64,000 nt of DNA. It comes from Roseovarius carneus (GTDB lineage Bacteria; Pseudomonadota; Alphaproteobacteria; Rhodobacterales; Rhodobacteraceae). Each line of letters begins with the position of its first letter. The first letter of the stretch is position 1. A program made the translations under genes and the position numbers. The stretch lies in assembly GCF_020141465.1 (NCBI RefSeq), contig NZ_JAHSPD010000001.1, positions 1,904,374 to 1,968,373 on the forward strand, read 5' to 3'. The notes under the pieces were generated by a model, which was given only the letters and a program-made list of their open reading frames with translations, was not told the origin of the DNA and did no database searches. Shown in pieces: positions 34,273-42,352 of this stretch.

Positions 34273-35241
34273 TTAGCTAAGGGCCGCGCGCACCTCGGCC
34301 AGCATGTCCTTGCGCGCTTTGCGGGCGGCGGCGGCACCGTCCATGTCCACCCGCATGAACTTTACCGGCGTGTGTGGCTGAAGCTGTCCGATCAGGTCCA
34401 TATCGGCGGAGATGATCGCACCGAGGGTGAAGTAACCGCCGCCCGAGACCGCATCGCGGTGCAGCACGATAGGCTCGGTCCCGCCGGGCACCTGGATGGA
34501 GCCGTAGGAATAACAGCCATCCACGATGTTGGACGGGTCCGCGCCCGCGCCAAAGGGCTGTTCGCGCTCCACGAATTCCAGCTTGCGGCCCCCGCGGAAG
34601 CGGTAGCCCATGCGGTCCGCTTCGGGCGCGACCTTCCAGTCATCGTCGAAGAACGCGTTTTGCGCTTTCTCGGTCAGCCGGTCCCAATAGAGACCGGGCA
34701 GCACGCGCAGGGCGGCAGGCGTTGCGGGGCCACGGCGCAGCGTCTCGGGCACGCTGCGCCCGGCTTTGCCCTTGCCCGCACCGATGGGCAGATCGTCACC
34801 CGCCGCAATCGCGCGGCCCTCAACGCCGCCAAGCGCGCCGATGGGATAGGTCGAGCGGCTGCCAAGCGCGGGGGGTGTGTCGATGCCGCCCGATACGGCG
34901 ATATAGGCCCGCGCACCCGCCTTGAGGAACTCAAAGCTCAGAGTTTGGCCCTTCTTGACTTCGAAACTTGTCCAGCAGTCGCGCGGTTCTGCGTCCACTT
35001 TGGGCGGCAGATGCGCGCCCGTGACGGCGACCACAGCATCCTGAGTAAACTCGATCTCAGGGCCCATGAACACGGCCTCAAGACAGGCCGCATCTTCGGG
35101 GTTGCCAACCAGCATGTTGGCGCAGCGCAGCGCGAAGCGGTCCATAGCACCCCCCATCGGGATGCCAAGGTGGAAATATCCGGGGCGGCCCAGATCCTGA
35201 ATGGAGGTGGCAAGGCCGGGGTTTTTGATCTTAAGCGTCAT
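34273..35241 (-). CDS. pxpC: 5-oxoprolinase subunit PxpC / carboxyltransferase-like (KipA)
   Basis: A 322-residue KipA/PxpC family protein, with SIQDLGRPGYFHLGIPMGGAMD near the start, VTGAHLPP, and a C-terminal SGGGYFTLGAIISADMDLIGQL. In Escherichia coli PxpABC hydrolyses 5-oxoproline with ATP; the KipA fold is also a domain of urea carboxylase. It overlaps the pxpB end by 11 bases and is last in the operon, before the terminator at 34221-34255. The presence of biotin carboxylase and carrier genes in the operon leaves open whether its role is oxoprolinase or carboxyltransferase. Confidence 0.9.
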   Translation of the reverse strand: MTLKIKNPGLATSIQDLGRPGYFHLGIPMGGAMDRFALRCANMLVGNPEDAACLEAVFMGPEIEFTQDAVVAVTGAHLPPKVDAEPRDCWTSFEVKKGQTLSFEFLKAGARAYIAVSGGIDTPPALGSRSTYPIGALGGVEGRAIAAGDDLPIGAGKGKAGRSVPETLRRGPATPAALRVLPGLYWDRLTEKAQNAFFDDDWKVAPEADRMGYRFRGGRKLEFVEREQPFGAGADPSNIVDGCYSYGSIQVPGGTEPIVLHRDAVSGGGYFTLGAIISADMDLIGQLQPHTPVKFMRVDMDGAAAARKARKDMLAEVRAALS

Positions 35242-36106
35242 TGAGGGCCTCCATCAGCTTGGCGTTGGTCCCGGCCATATCGGCGTTGAACGCCTCAAGG
35301 TCGAAATCGACCTCGGCGATGCGGGGCACATAGGTGTTCTCCTCAACCTGTTTGAGGATGGCGTCATACTCGGCCCGGTCGATGGGCTTCCATTTCACGA
35401 TGTCGCCGGGCTTGAAGAAGACCATGAAATCCTTGAGGTAATTCAGCTTTTCTTCGGGGTCATAGATGGGCATCGGCGTGATGCCGAACATCTGATAACC
35501 GCCTGCGCCACGCACAGAATAGACGCAAGAGAAGCACCCGCCATAGCCCACGGTCTGTTTGGGTGTATCGGTGCGGGGGCTGAGATATTTGGGTACCTCA
35601 AGCTGCTTTTCACGCTCGACCAGTTGGTAGAGGAAGGGCAGGCCCGCGACGAAGCCCACCATGGAGACAAACCAAGGCTGCGAATGATGCGCCTCGATAA
35701 ACGCCTCGGCGCTGTCGTATCCGTTGATGCGCGCGGCATAATCGAGATCGGTGCCGCTTGGGTCTTGATGCCGCTCGCGAAAGCGCATCACGCAGTCATG
35801 GGTCCATGGGTCTTGGTAGAAGACCGGGATCTCGATGATCCGCGTGGTCATGCGTTTCTCGGCCGTCTCGGCCTTGCTTTCCAGCTCCTTCACGCGGGCC
35901 AGCATATCGGCGGGCGCGATCACATCGGGATCAAACCGCACTTGGAACGAGGCATTGGCCGGGCAAATCTCGGTCACGCCGTCGATATTGGCCGCGCGCA
36001 CCGCGTTGCTCATCGACAGGGATTTGAAGAAGGCGTCGAGCGACATTTCGTCATCCATTTCGACATAGATATGTTCGTCGCCGCCATAGGTGTATCTGGT
36101 CTTCAT
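35231..36106 (-). CDS. pxpB: 5-oxoprolinase subunit PxpB / KipI family
   Basis: A 291-residue KipI/PxpB family protein, longer than the roughly 220-residue E. coli PxpB because of an N-terminal extension of about 80 residues. It contains IEIPVFYQDPWTHDCV, GFVAGLPFLYQL and a C-terminal GYGGCFSCVYSVRGAGGYQMFG, the conserved allophanate-hydrolase subunit 1 pattern. The start overlaps the biotin carboxylase stop by ATGA and the end overlaps pxpC. PxpB and PxpC form the ATP-using part of oxoprolinase, or a carboxyltransferase-like unit. Confidence 0.9.
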   Translation of the reverse strand: MKTRYTYGGDEHIYVEMDDEMSLDAFFKSLSMSNAVRAANIDGVTEICPANASFQVRFDPDVIAPADMLARVKELESKAETAEKRMTTRIIEIPVFYQDPWTHDCVMRFRERHQDPSGTDLDYAARINGYDSAEAFIEAHHSQPWFVSMVGFVAGLPFLYQLVEREKQLEVPKYLSPRTDTPKQTVGYGGCFSCVYSVRGAGGYQMFGITPMPIYDPEEKLNYLKDFMVFFKPGDIVKWKPIDRAEYDAILKQVEENTYVPRIAEVDFDLEAFNADMAGTNAKLMEALNDA

Positions 36107-37485
36107 GTCTGGCCTCCGTTTGCCGAAGTGGTCAGGTTACCGGCATCGAGCCAAGGCTCAAGCCATTGCGTGTGGAAATCATCGGCCTGCACAGAGGGGG
36201 CGCGCGCCAGCGCCTTGTGCAGGGGGGCTGTGGTCTTGATCCCGCCGATCTCAAGCTCTTCAAGCGCCGCCGCCATCCGGGCAATCGCATCGGTGCGGGT
36301 TGCGCCATGCACGATCAGCTTGCCCAGCAGAGAATCGTAGAAAGGCGGGATCGTATAGCCCTCATAGAGGAAGTGATCAAAGCGGATGCCGTCACCTTCA
36401 GGAATTTTCAGCGCGCCAACCACACCGGGCCATGGCATGAACTGCATAAGGGGGTCTTCGGCGTTCAGGCGCACCTCAATGGCGTGGCCGGTGCGGGTAA
36501 TCTCGTCTTGCTGCATGCTCAGCTTCGCGCCGCCGCAAACGCGGATCATTTCCTGCACAAGGTCCACCCCGGTGATCATTTCCGTCACGGGGTGTTCGAC
36601 CTGAATGCGGGTGTTCATCTCTATGAAGAAAAACTCCTTGGTCGCAGGGTCATAGAGATATTCCAGCGTGCCCGCGCCGCAGTAAGTCACGGCCTTGGCC
36701 AGCGCCACGGCGGTGTCGCACAGATGCGCGCGGGTGCCTTCGTCAAGACAGTCAGCACCTGCTTCTTCCCAAACCTTCTGACGGCGGCGTTGGAGCGAGC
36801 ATTCACGCTCGAAAAAATGCACAGCGTCGGTGCCATCGCCCATAATCTGCACCTCGATATGGCGCGGGGATTGCACGGCGCGCTCAAGGTAGAGGCCACC
36901 ATCGCCAAACGCCGCTGCCGCCTCGGCTTGGGCTTGGGGGGCCATTTTGCGCAGGTCTGCCTCATTCGTGGCAATGCGGATGCCCTTGCCACCGCCGCCT
37001 GCTGCGGCCTTGATCATAACGGGGTATCCGACCTCTGCGGCCACAGCGGCGGCTGCATCCACGCCATCCACACGGCCCTTGGAGCCGGGGACGACAGGCA
37101 CGCCTGCGGCCTCGGCGGCTTGGCGCGCGGCGACCTTATCGCCCATCCGTTCAATCGTGTCGGCGGTGGGACCGACAAAGGCCATGCCTGCCTCGGCCAC
37201 GGCGCGGGCAAAGGCCGGGCTTTCGGCGAGAAAGCCGTAGCCGGGATGCACGCCGTCGGCACCTGTATCTTTGGCGGCTTTCACCATCGCACCTACGTTC
37301 AGATAGGAGTCCGACGCCTTGGCCGGACCGACGCAGACGCTTTCGTCTGCCATCCGCACGGCAAGCATATCGGCGTCTGCTTCGGAATAGGCTTGGATCG
37401 TGGTGATCCCGAGGCCCTTGGCAGCGCGGATGATCCGCACGGCGATCTCGCCGCGATTGGCGATGAAAAGGCGCGTAATGGGCAT
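36103..37485 (-). CDS. Biotin carboxylase subunit (AccC-like)
   Basis: A 460-residue ATP-grasp enzyme that carboxylates biotin. The N-terminus reads LFIANRGEIAVRIIRAAK, followed by the glycine-rich ATP loop AAAGGGGKGIRI. The MNTRIQVEHPVTEMITGVDLV motif carries the catalytic Glu and Arg, and the C-terminal biotin-carboxylase domain is complete. It is separated from the biotin carrier gene by four bases and overlaps pxpB. The housekeeping accC normally pairs with accB elsewhere in this group, so this copy probably belongs to a dedicated carboxylase acting with PxpB/PxpC. The ATG at 37485 is chosen because it starts the family N-terminus. Confidence 0.92.
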   Translation of the reverse strand: MPITRLFIANRGEIAVRIIRAAKGLGITTIQAYSEADADMLAVRMADESVCVGPAKASDSYLNVGAMVKAAKDTGADGVHPGYGFLAESPAFARAVAEAGMAFVGPTADTIERMGDKVAARQAAEAAGVPVVPGSKGRVDGVDAAAAVAAEVGYPVMIKAAAGGGGKGIRIATNEADLRKMAPQAQAEAAAAFGDGGLYLERAVQSPRHIEVQIMGDGTDAVHFFERECSLQRRRQKVWEEAGADCLDEGTRAHLCDTAVALAKAVTYCGAGTLEYLYDPATKEFFFIEMNTRIQVEHPVTEMITGVDLVQEMIRVCGGAKLSMQQDEITRTGHAIEVRLNAEDPLMQFMPWPGVVGALKIPEGDGIRFDHFLYEGYTIPPFYDSLLGKLIVHGATRTDAIARMAAALEELEIGGIKTTAPLHKALARAPSVQADDFHTQWLEPWLDAGNLTTSANGGQT

Positions 37486-37489
37486 CAGA

Positions 37490-37723
37490 TCAAGCCAGCT
37501 CGGCCAACGTGGCACCCGCTGTCACGGGGGCCGCATCCTCAACCGCGTAGGCGGTGAACGTGCCCGCCACTTCGGATTTGATCTCGATGAAGGTTTTCAT
37601 CACCTCGACGAGGCCGATCACGTCGCCCACCACCACGGCATCGCCGGCGGCCTTGAAGGGCGGCTCTTCGGGGGAGGGTTTGTGATAGAACGTGCCGGGC
37701 AGGGGGGATTGGATATGTGCCAT
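37490..37723 (-). CDS. Biotin carboxyl carrier protein, short form
   Basis: A 77-residue biotinyl domain with the biotinylation motif EVMKTF (lysine 43). The flanking IQSPLPGTFY and IKSEVAGTF half-repeats form the barrel. It lacks the long N-terminal part of AccB and is essentially the biotin domain alone. The ATG at 37723 starts this domain. It is placed between pxpA and the biotin carboxylase, so it should carry carboxybiotin within this operon's enzyme. Confidence 0.93.
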   Translation of the reverse strand: MAHIQSPLPGTFYHKPSPEEPPFKAAGDAVVVGDVIGLVEVMKTFIEIKSEVAGTFTAYAVEDAAPVTAGATLAELA

Positions 37724-37748
37724 GATAATGGTCCTTTTCAGATGTGTC

Positions 37749-38525
37749 TCAGAGGCCAAGAACGGTCGCGGCGGGGGCGATTGTCACGCCCGCCTCGGTA
37801 AGGCCCTTGCGGATCGCGCGGCCGATATCAAGTGCGCCGGGCGTGTCGGAATGAAAGCAGATCGATTCAAACGGGATGTCGATATCCACGCCCTCAACGG
37901 TCATCACCTTGCCCTCCATGCAGGCGCGCACGCATTTGGCGGCGATCTCTTCGGGGTTGGGGCGGGCAACTTGGCGGGCGAAGACGATGGAACCTGTCGT
38001 GTCATAGTCGCGGTCGGCGTAGAATTCGCGCACGACGGGGTGACCGTTGCGGCTGGCGATCTCATATGTTTTCGACATGCCCATGCAGAACAGAATGGTA
38101 TTGCGGCTGGTTTTTTCCAGCGTATCGATCAGAAGCTCGGAAAGCTCTTCGTTCGCGGCGGCCTCCATATAGAGCGCGCCGTGGGGCTTTATATGTTGCA
38201 GGCCGATCCCGTGGCGGCGGCCAAACTCGCGCAGCGCGCCCACCTGATAGACAATATCATTGACCAACTCGTCGGCGTTCATCTGAATGGCGCGGCGGCC
38301 AAAGCCCTGAAGGTCGCGGTATCCGGGGTGTGCGCCAAGGGCCACACCATGCGCCTTGGCCAGCTGCACGACGCGGTCCATCGTGTTGGGGTCGCCCGCG
38401 TGAAAACCTGTGGCAACATTGGCCGAGCTGATCAGGGCCATGATCTCTTCATCGGGGGCCTCGCCCAGAATCCACTGGCCAAAGCCTTCGCCCATATCGC
38501 AATTCAGATCGACGATTGTCTTCAT
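37749..38525 (-). CDS. pxpA: 5-oxoprolinase subunit PxpA (LamB/YcsF family)
   Basis: A 258-residue LamB/YcsF protein opening [14 protein letters not shown], the diagnostic motif, then [27 protein letters not shown] and HIKPHGALY. In E. coli it is required with PxpB and PxpC to open 5-oxoproline to glutamate using ATP. It is first in the minus-strand operon pxpA, carrier, biotin carboxylase, pxpB, pxpC. The leader region shared with the LysR gene contains a long inverted repeat, so it is probably regulated by that protein. Confidence 0.94.
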   Translation of the reverse strand: MKTIVDLNCDMGEGFGQWILGEAPDEEIMALISSANVATGFHAGDPNTMDRVVQLAKAHGVALGAHPGYRDLQGFGRRAIQMNADELVNDIVYQVGALREFGRRHGIGLQHIKPHGALYMEAAANEELSELLIDTLEKTSRNTILFCMGMSKTYEIASRNGHPVVREFYADRDYDTTGSIVFARQVARPNPEEIAAKCVRACMEGKVMTVEGVDIDIPFESICFHSDTPGALDIGRAIRKGLTEAGVTIAPAATVLGL

Positions 38526-38604
38526 GGCAGCATCCTTCTGAGCAGTCAGGCGCAGGGTGAGGGAGTTTGTGCGCGATTGGAATTACTAATTTCTATAGGG
38601 GCTG

Positions 38605-38672
38605 TATCGGAAAAATAGATAATCGGCACCCCAAAGCACAGTTTTGCCTGTGGCTGCCCGGTTTTTCCGATA
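38605..38672. promoter_or_regulatory. Long-spaced inverted repeat in the pxpA-lysR intergenic region
   Basis: Perfect 11-bp arms TATCGGAAAAA (38605-38615) and TTTTTCCGATA (38662-38672), 46 bases apart, in the 187-base gap between the divergent genes. Arm spacing of about 57 bases centre to centre is roughly five to six helical turns, which suits a tetrameric LysR regulator that loops or bends DNA. This is a candidate operator only. Confidence 0.6.
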
Positions 38673-38712
38673 TAGCTGCCCGGAGAAACCCAAAGAGCAC
38701 GGTGATGATCCA

Positions 38713-39627
38713 ATGATGAACCTGCGGCATCTGAAGTATTTCGTGGCCACCGCAGAGACGGGGCAGGTGAGTCGGGCCGCGGCAGAGCTGTCTATCTCGC
38801 AAAGTTCTGTCACGGGTGCGATCAAGGATCTGGAGATCACGCTGGGCACGCCGCTTTTTCACCGCTCGTCGCGGGGGATGGACCTGACGGGGCCGGGGCG
38901 GGAATTTCTGGCCTCGGCCCGAGAAATCCTTGAAAAGCTGGAGCAGGCCACACGCGCTGCGCGACAACATTCCGAGCTTTCGGGCTCCATTTCCATCGCC
39001 GCCACCTATACCGTGATGGGCTATTTTCTGCCCTATCATCTGGACCGGATCGCGGCGCTTCACCCCGGTCTCGATATTACCCTGCACGAGCTGAACCGCG
39101 AAAGCATCGAGGAGGGACTTTTGTCCAACCGCTTTGATCTGGGCGTGCTTTTGACCTCCAACATCACCAATCCCGAGATCGAGACGGAGACCCTCCTGCG
39201 CTCGGCCCGGCGGCTCTGGGTGCCGCATGGGCACCGGTTCTCACTGGCGGGCAAGGCCAGTTTTGAGCAGGTCGCCGAGGAAGATTACATCATGCTGACT
39301 GTGGATGAGGCGGCGCACACGGCCATGAAATACTGGGGCCGCACGAATTTCCGCCCCAAGACCAAGCTGCGCACATCTTCGGTGGAGGCCGTGCGCTCCA
39401 TGGTGGCCAATGGGCAGGGCGTGTCGATCCTGTCCGACATGGTTTACCGCCCGTGGTCTTTGGAGGGCAAGCGGATCGAGACAGTGCCCACGGATATGGA
39501 GACGCCGTCGATGGATGTGGGCCTCGCGTGGCGGCGCGACACTGTGCAAACCCCCGCTTTTCAGCTTTTGCACGGGTATTTCAAGCAGAGCTTTTTGTCG
39601 CCACAAGTGCCGCAATATCCCTCCTGA
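38713..39627 (+). CDS. LysR family transcriptional regulator of the pxp operon
   Basis: A 304-residue LysR protein. The N-terminal helix-turn-helix is at about residues 5-60 (LRHLKYFVATAETGQVSRAAAELSISQ is the start of it, continuing to LEITLGTPLFHRSSRG). An effector-binding domain follows, from SGSISIAATYTVMGYFLP onward. Two ATG codons at 38713 and 38716 are equivalent. It is transcribed away from the pxpA operon across a 187-base region with an inverted repeat, the classical arrangement for a LysR regulator and its target. The effector is unknown but may be oxoproline or a related lactam. Confidence 0.9.
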   Translation: MMNLRHLKYFVATAETGQVSRAAAELSISQSSVTGAIKDLEITLGTPLFHRSSRGMDLTGPGREFLASAREILEKLEQATRAARQHSELSGSISIAATYTVMGYFLPYHLDRIAALHPGLDITLHELNRESIEEGLLSNRFDLGVLLTSNITNPEIETETLLRSARRLWVPHGHRFSLAGKASFEQVAEEDYIMLTVDEAAHTAMKYWGRTNFRPKTKLRTSSVEAVRSMVANGQGVSILSDMVYRPWSLEGKRIETVPTDMETPSMDVGLAWRRDTVQTPAFQLLHGYFKQSFLSPQVPQYPS

Positions 39628-39717
39628 GGGCGGGGCCTTTTGGCGGAGGTTGGGAACCAAAGCGCGGGGGTACGGGTTGGTCTGGCATGTAGCGAGACCA
39701 ACTGAAGGAGACCTGAC

Positions 39718-40047
39718 ATGGCACGCGCCCAGACCAACTCAAGCAAGAATGACACCACCCCGGCAGACCTCACCGATCAGATCGAGACGTTGCGGAACGA
39801 TCTCAGCATGCTGACCGAGACGATCGCGGATATGGGCAAAGCCAAGGGCGAGGCCCTGTCTGACGCGGCGGCACGCAAGGCCGCCCGCGCGCAGGAAAAG
39901 GGGGCAGACGCGGTTGAATATGCCACCGAGCGCGCGCAGGCCGCCCAATCGCAGGCCAACGCGTTCGTGCACAATCAGCCCGCCGCAGCACTTGGCATTG
40001 CCGCTGGCCTTGGCTTTCTCATCGGCATGATCAGCACGCGGCGCTGA
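39718..40047 (+). CDS. DUF883/YqjD-ElaB-like membrane-anchored protein
   Basis: A 109-residue protein with a long charged helix (DQIETLRNDLSMLTETIADM and following) and a C-terminal hydrophobic anchor ending GIAAGLGFLIGMISTRR, the YqjD/ElaB/DUF883 pattern. Related E. coli proteins attach to ribosomes and the inner membrane in stationary phase. AAGGAG lies eight bases before the ATG. It is followed after one base by a YqjE-like gene, the same pairing as in yqjD-yqjE. Confidence 0.85.
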   Translation: MARAQTNSSKNDTTPADLTDQIETLRNDLSMLTETIADMGKAKGEALSDAAARKAARAQEKGADAVEYATERAQAAQSQANAFVHNQPAAALGIAAGLGFLIGMISTRR

Positions 40048-40048
40048 G

Positions 40049-40396
40049 ATGCTGGACCGCGCAAAACACAGTGCAGCACAGCTTGCGCGCAAGACAGGCC
40101 TCCTGACGGGGGGCCTCTTGTGCATCGCGGTGGGGGCGGGGTTTTTGACCGTGGCAGCATGGATCGCTCTGGCATCAGCGTATGACGCTTTGATGGCTGC
40201 GGGGATTACCGGCGCGGTCTATGTAGGCGTCGGGTTTGTTATTATCGGTCTGGCGGGGTCCGGCCCTCGGGGGCAGATGCCGCAGCCCGAGCCAAAGCCA
40301 AAGTCTGCCCCTAGGCCATCATCCGCCCCGCCATTGATGCAGGCGTTCTTGCACGGGATGCAGGCGGGCGCGGAGGCCGATCTGGGTCGGCGGTGA
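40049..40396 (+). CDS. Phage-holin-superfamily / YqjE-like membrane protein
   Basis: A 115-residue protein with two hydrophobic segments (about residues 18-46 and 50-70) and a proline-rich C-terminal tail. Together with the upstream gene it resembles the yqjD-yqjE pair; such proteins are often listed as a phage holin family but show no lysis context here. The start is two bases after the preceding stop, so the genes are co-translated. Stop codons of this gene and the convergent hydrolase are four bases apart. Confidence 0.75.
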   Translation: MLDRAKHSAAQLARKTGLLTGGLLCIAVGAGFLTVAAWIALASAYDALMAAGITGAVYVGVGFVIIGLAGSGPRGQMPQPEPKPKSAPRPSSAPPLMQAFLHGMQAGAEADLGRR

Positions 40397-40400
40397 GGCC

Positions 40401-41282
40401 TTAGGCCTGCCGCGCGTTCAAGAAGGTGCTGAGCCGGGCAATATACGCGGCGCGCGTCTCGATGAAGGCCATGTGCGAGGCGTTGGGGAACATCTCAAAT
40501 TCCGCACTTGGGATCATGGCGGCGAAGCGCGCGGTGCTGGCCGGCGTGGCCTCATCATACTCGCCGCAAGTCACCAGCGTTGTGGCCGCGATCCGCGCCA
40601 GACCCGCGCGCCCGTCATAGCCGCGCAGAACGCCTGAGCAGGTGAATTCATTAGGCCCCCACATCGCGGCGTAGCAATCGGGGTTCATGACTTCAAATGT
40701 GCGCAGGACTTCCTCGGGCCATGGCTGCGCGCGGCACAGGTGCCGGGCGTAGAAGACATCGACAGCGGTGAGGTAGTCTGGCGCATCCGTGCGCTCCTCG
40801 GCCTCAAGGCGGTCCATCGTGGCGAGGGTCTCGGCAGGCAGGGCGGCGCGGTACGCACCATTGTCGGCGAGCCATGTGTCGGTATGGATAAGCGGGCTGG
40901 ACAGGATCAGGCTTTGCAAGCCTTCGGGCCGGGCGCTTGCATAGGCGGCGGCGATGGTGCCGCCCCATGAATTGCCAAAAAGATGCAGGCGGGTGAGGCC
41001 GAGAGCATCGCGGAGCGCATCCACCTCTGCCACGAAACGCGGCAGCGCCCAATTCGCTGGATCATTCGGGCGGTCGGAGCGGCCTGCGTCAAGCTGATCG
41101 TAGAAAATCACAGGGCGCTCGGGGGCTAAATCCGCCAGCGGGGCGAGGTAGTCATGGCTCATCCCCGGCCCGCCATGCACGGCGAGAAGGGGTGTTGCAC
41201 CGGTGCTCAGATCGCCGCAGACGCCGTACCAAACGCGCCCGCCGGGAACCTTTGCGCGCCCCTCAACGTCAAACTTGATCAC
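40401..41282 (-). CDS. Alpha/beta hydrolase of the proline iminopeptidase type
   Basis: A 293-residue hydrolase with LLAVHGGPGMSHDYL (the HGGPG oxyanion loop), FYDQLDAGRSDRP and the nucleophile elbow LFGNSWGG. The acid in CGEYDEATP and the final histidine in PNASHMAF complete the triad. It matches the tricorn-interacting/proline iminopeptidase group, which cleave N-terminal proline or related amide and ester bonds. Its start overlaps the proV stop by four bases, so it is the last gene of the transporter operon and probably acts on the imported compound. Confidence 0.86.
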   Translation of the reverse strand: MIKFDVEGRAKVPGGRVWYGVCGDLSTGATPLLAVHGGPGMSHDYLAPLADLAPERPVIFYDQLDAGRSDRPNDPANWALPRFVAEVDALRDALGLTRLHLFGNSWGGTIAAAYASARPEGLQSLILSSPLIHTDTWLADNGAYRAALPAETLATMDRLEAEERTDAPDYLTAVDVFYARHLCRAQPWPEEVLRTFEVMNPDCYAAMWGPNEFTCSGVLRGYDGRAGLARIAATTLVTCGEYDEATPASTARFAAMIPSAEFEMFPNASHMAFIETRAAYIARLSTFLNARQA

Positions 41283-42352
41283 AGCGTCGCACCCGCCAGA
41301 ACCTGAATGAAGGTCTCGCGGTCGATGATGCCTTTGATCATGCCTGCGCTGTCTTTGACCGCGATCACGCCGTCTGATTTTGTCAAGATATCAGCCACAT
41401 CCGCGATCCGGTCATCGGGGTGGACTGACAAAGCATCGGTGAGGTTCGTACCCTCCACCGGGTGCATGATGGTGGCTGCACGGACCACTTTGGCGCGCGG
41501 CACACCATTGGTGAAGCGCGCGACATACTCATTTGCCGGGCGCAGGATCAGATCCTCTGGCGTGCCGATCTGCACGATGCGGCCCTGATCCATGATGGCG
41601 ATGCGGTCGGCGATTTTGATCGCCTCGTCAAGGTCGTGGGTGATGAACACCACCGTCTTGCTGAGCTGGCTTTGCAGGCGCAAAAGCTCGTCTTGTAAAT
41701 CGGCGCGGATGAGCGGATCAAGCGCCGAGAAAGGCTCGTCCAGAAACCAGATGGCAGGGTCGGAGGCGAGGCTCCGCGCGATCCCTACGCGCTGTTGCTG
41801 CCCGCCCGAAAGCTCATCGGGGAAGTGATCTTCGCGCCCTTCAAGGCCCACAAGGCTGATCATTTCACGCGCGCGTTTCTCGCGCTCGGCACGCGGGATG
41901 CCTTGGACCTGCAACGGAAAGCCCACATTGCCCACCACATCGCGGTTTGGCAGCAGCGCGAAGTGCTGAAAGACCATGCCCATCTTGCGGCGGCGTATCT
42001 GGATCAGCTCTGCGTCGGAGGCGGCGAGAAGATCCTCGCCCTCAATCAGGACTGAGCCTTGGGTAGGCTCAATCAGCCGCGACATGCAGCGCACCATGGT
42101 GGATTTGCCCGAGCCCGACAGGCCCATCACGACGAAGACCTCGCCCCGCGCGATGGAGAAGCTCGCGTCGCGCACCGCAGCGGTCCAGCCACGAGCGGCC
42201 AGCGCATCTGCGTCCATGTCCGGCCCGCCCGCGCGCGTGAATTCGGCCGCCGTGGCGCCAAAGACCTTCCAGATACCATCGCATTCAAACACAAGATCGG
42301 CGGCGGGTGCGGCCCCGGTCTCGGGGGGTGTGTCACGCAGAGCTTCGGTCAT
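41279..42352 (-). CDS. proV: Quaternary amine (glycine betaine/proline-type) ABC transporter ATP-binding protein
   Basis: A 357-residue ProV-type ATPase with Walker A GLSGSGKST, ABC signature LSGGQQQRVGIAR and Walker B AIWFLDEPFSALD. The C-terminal CBS-like part ends TFIQVLAGATL. It powers uptake of betaine-like osmolytes through ProW. The start overlaps the permease stop by ATGA and the end overlaps the hydrolase start, so the three genes are tightly coupled. The symbol marks the family; the substrate is not proven. Confidence 0.9.
   Translation of the reverse strand: MTEALRDTPPETGAAPAADLVFECDGIWKVFGATAAEFTRAGGPDMDADALAARGWTAAVRDASFSIARGEVFVVMGLSGSGKSTMVRCMSRLIEPTQGSVLIEGEDLLAASDAELIQIRRRKMGMVFQHFALLPNRDVVGNVGFPLQVQGIPRAEREKRAREMISLVGLEGREDHFPDELSGGQQQRVGIARSLASDPAIWFLDEPFSALDPLIRADLQDELLRLQSQLSKTVVFITHDLDEAIKIADRIAIMDQGRIVQIGTPEDLILRPANEYVARFTNGVPRAKVVRAATIMHPVEGTNLTDALSVHPDDRIADVADILTKSDGVIAVKDSAGMIKGIIDRETFIQVLAGATL

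Noticed and set aside
40049..40396. Prophage signal from the holin-family gene
   Set aside because: It pairs with a YqjD-like gene as in ordinary chromosomes, with no lysin, integrase or structural phage gene nearby.
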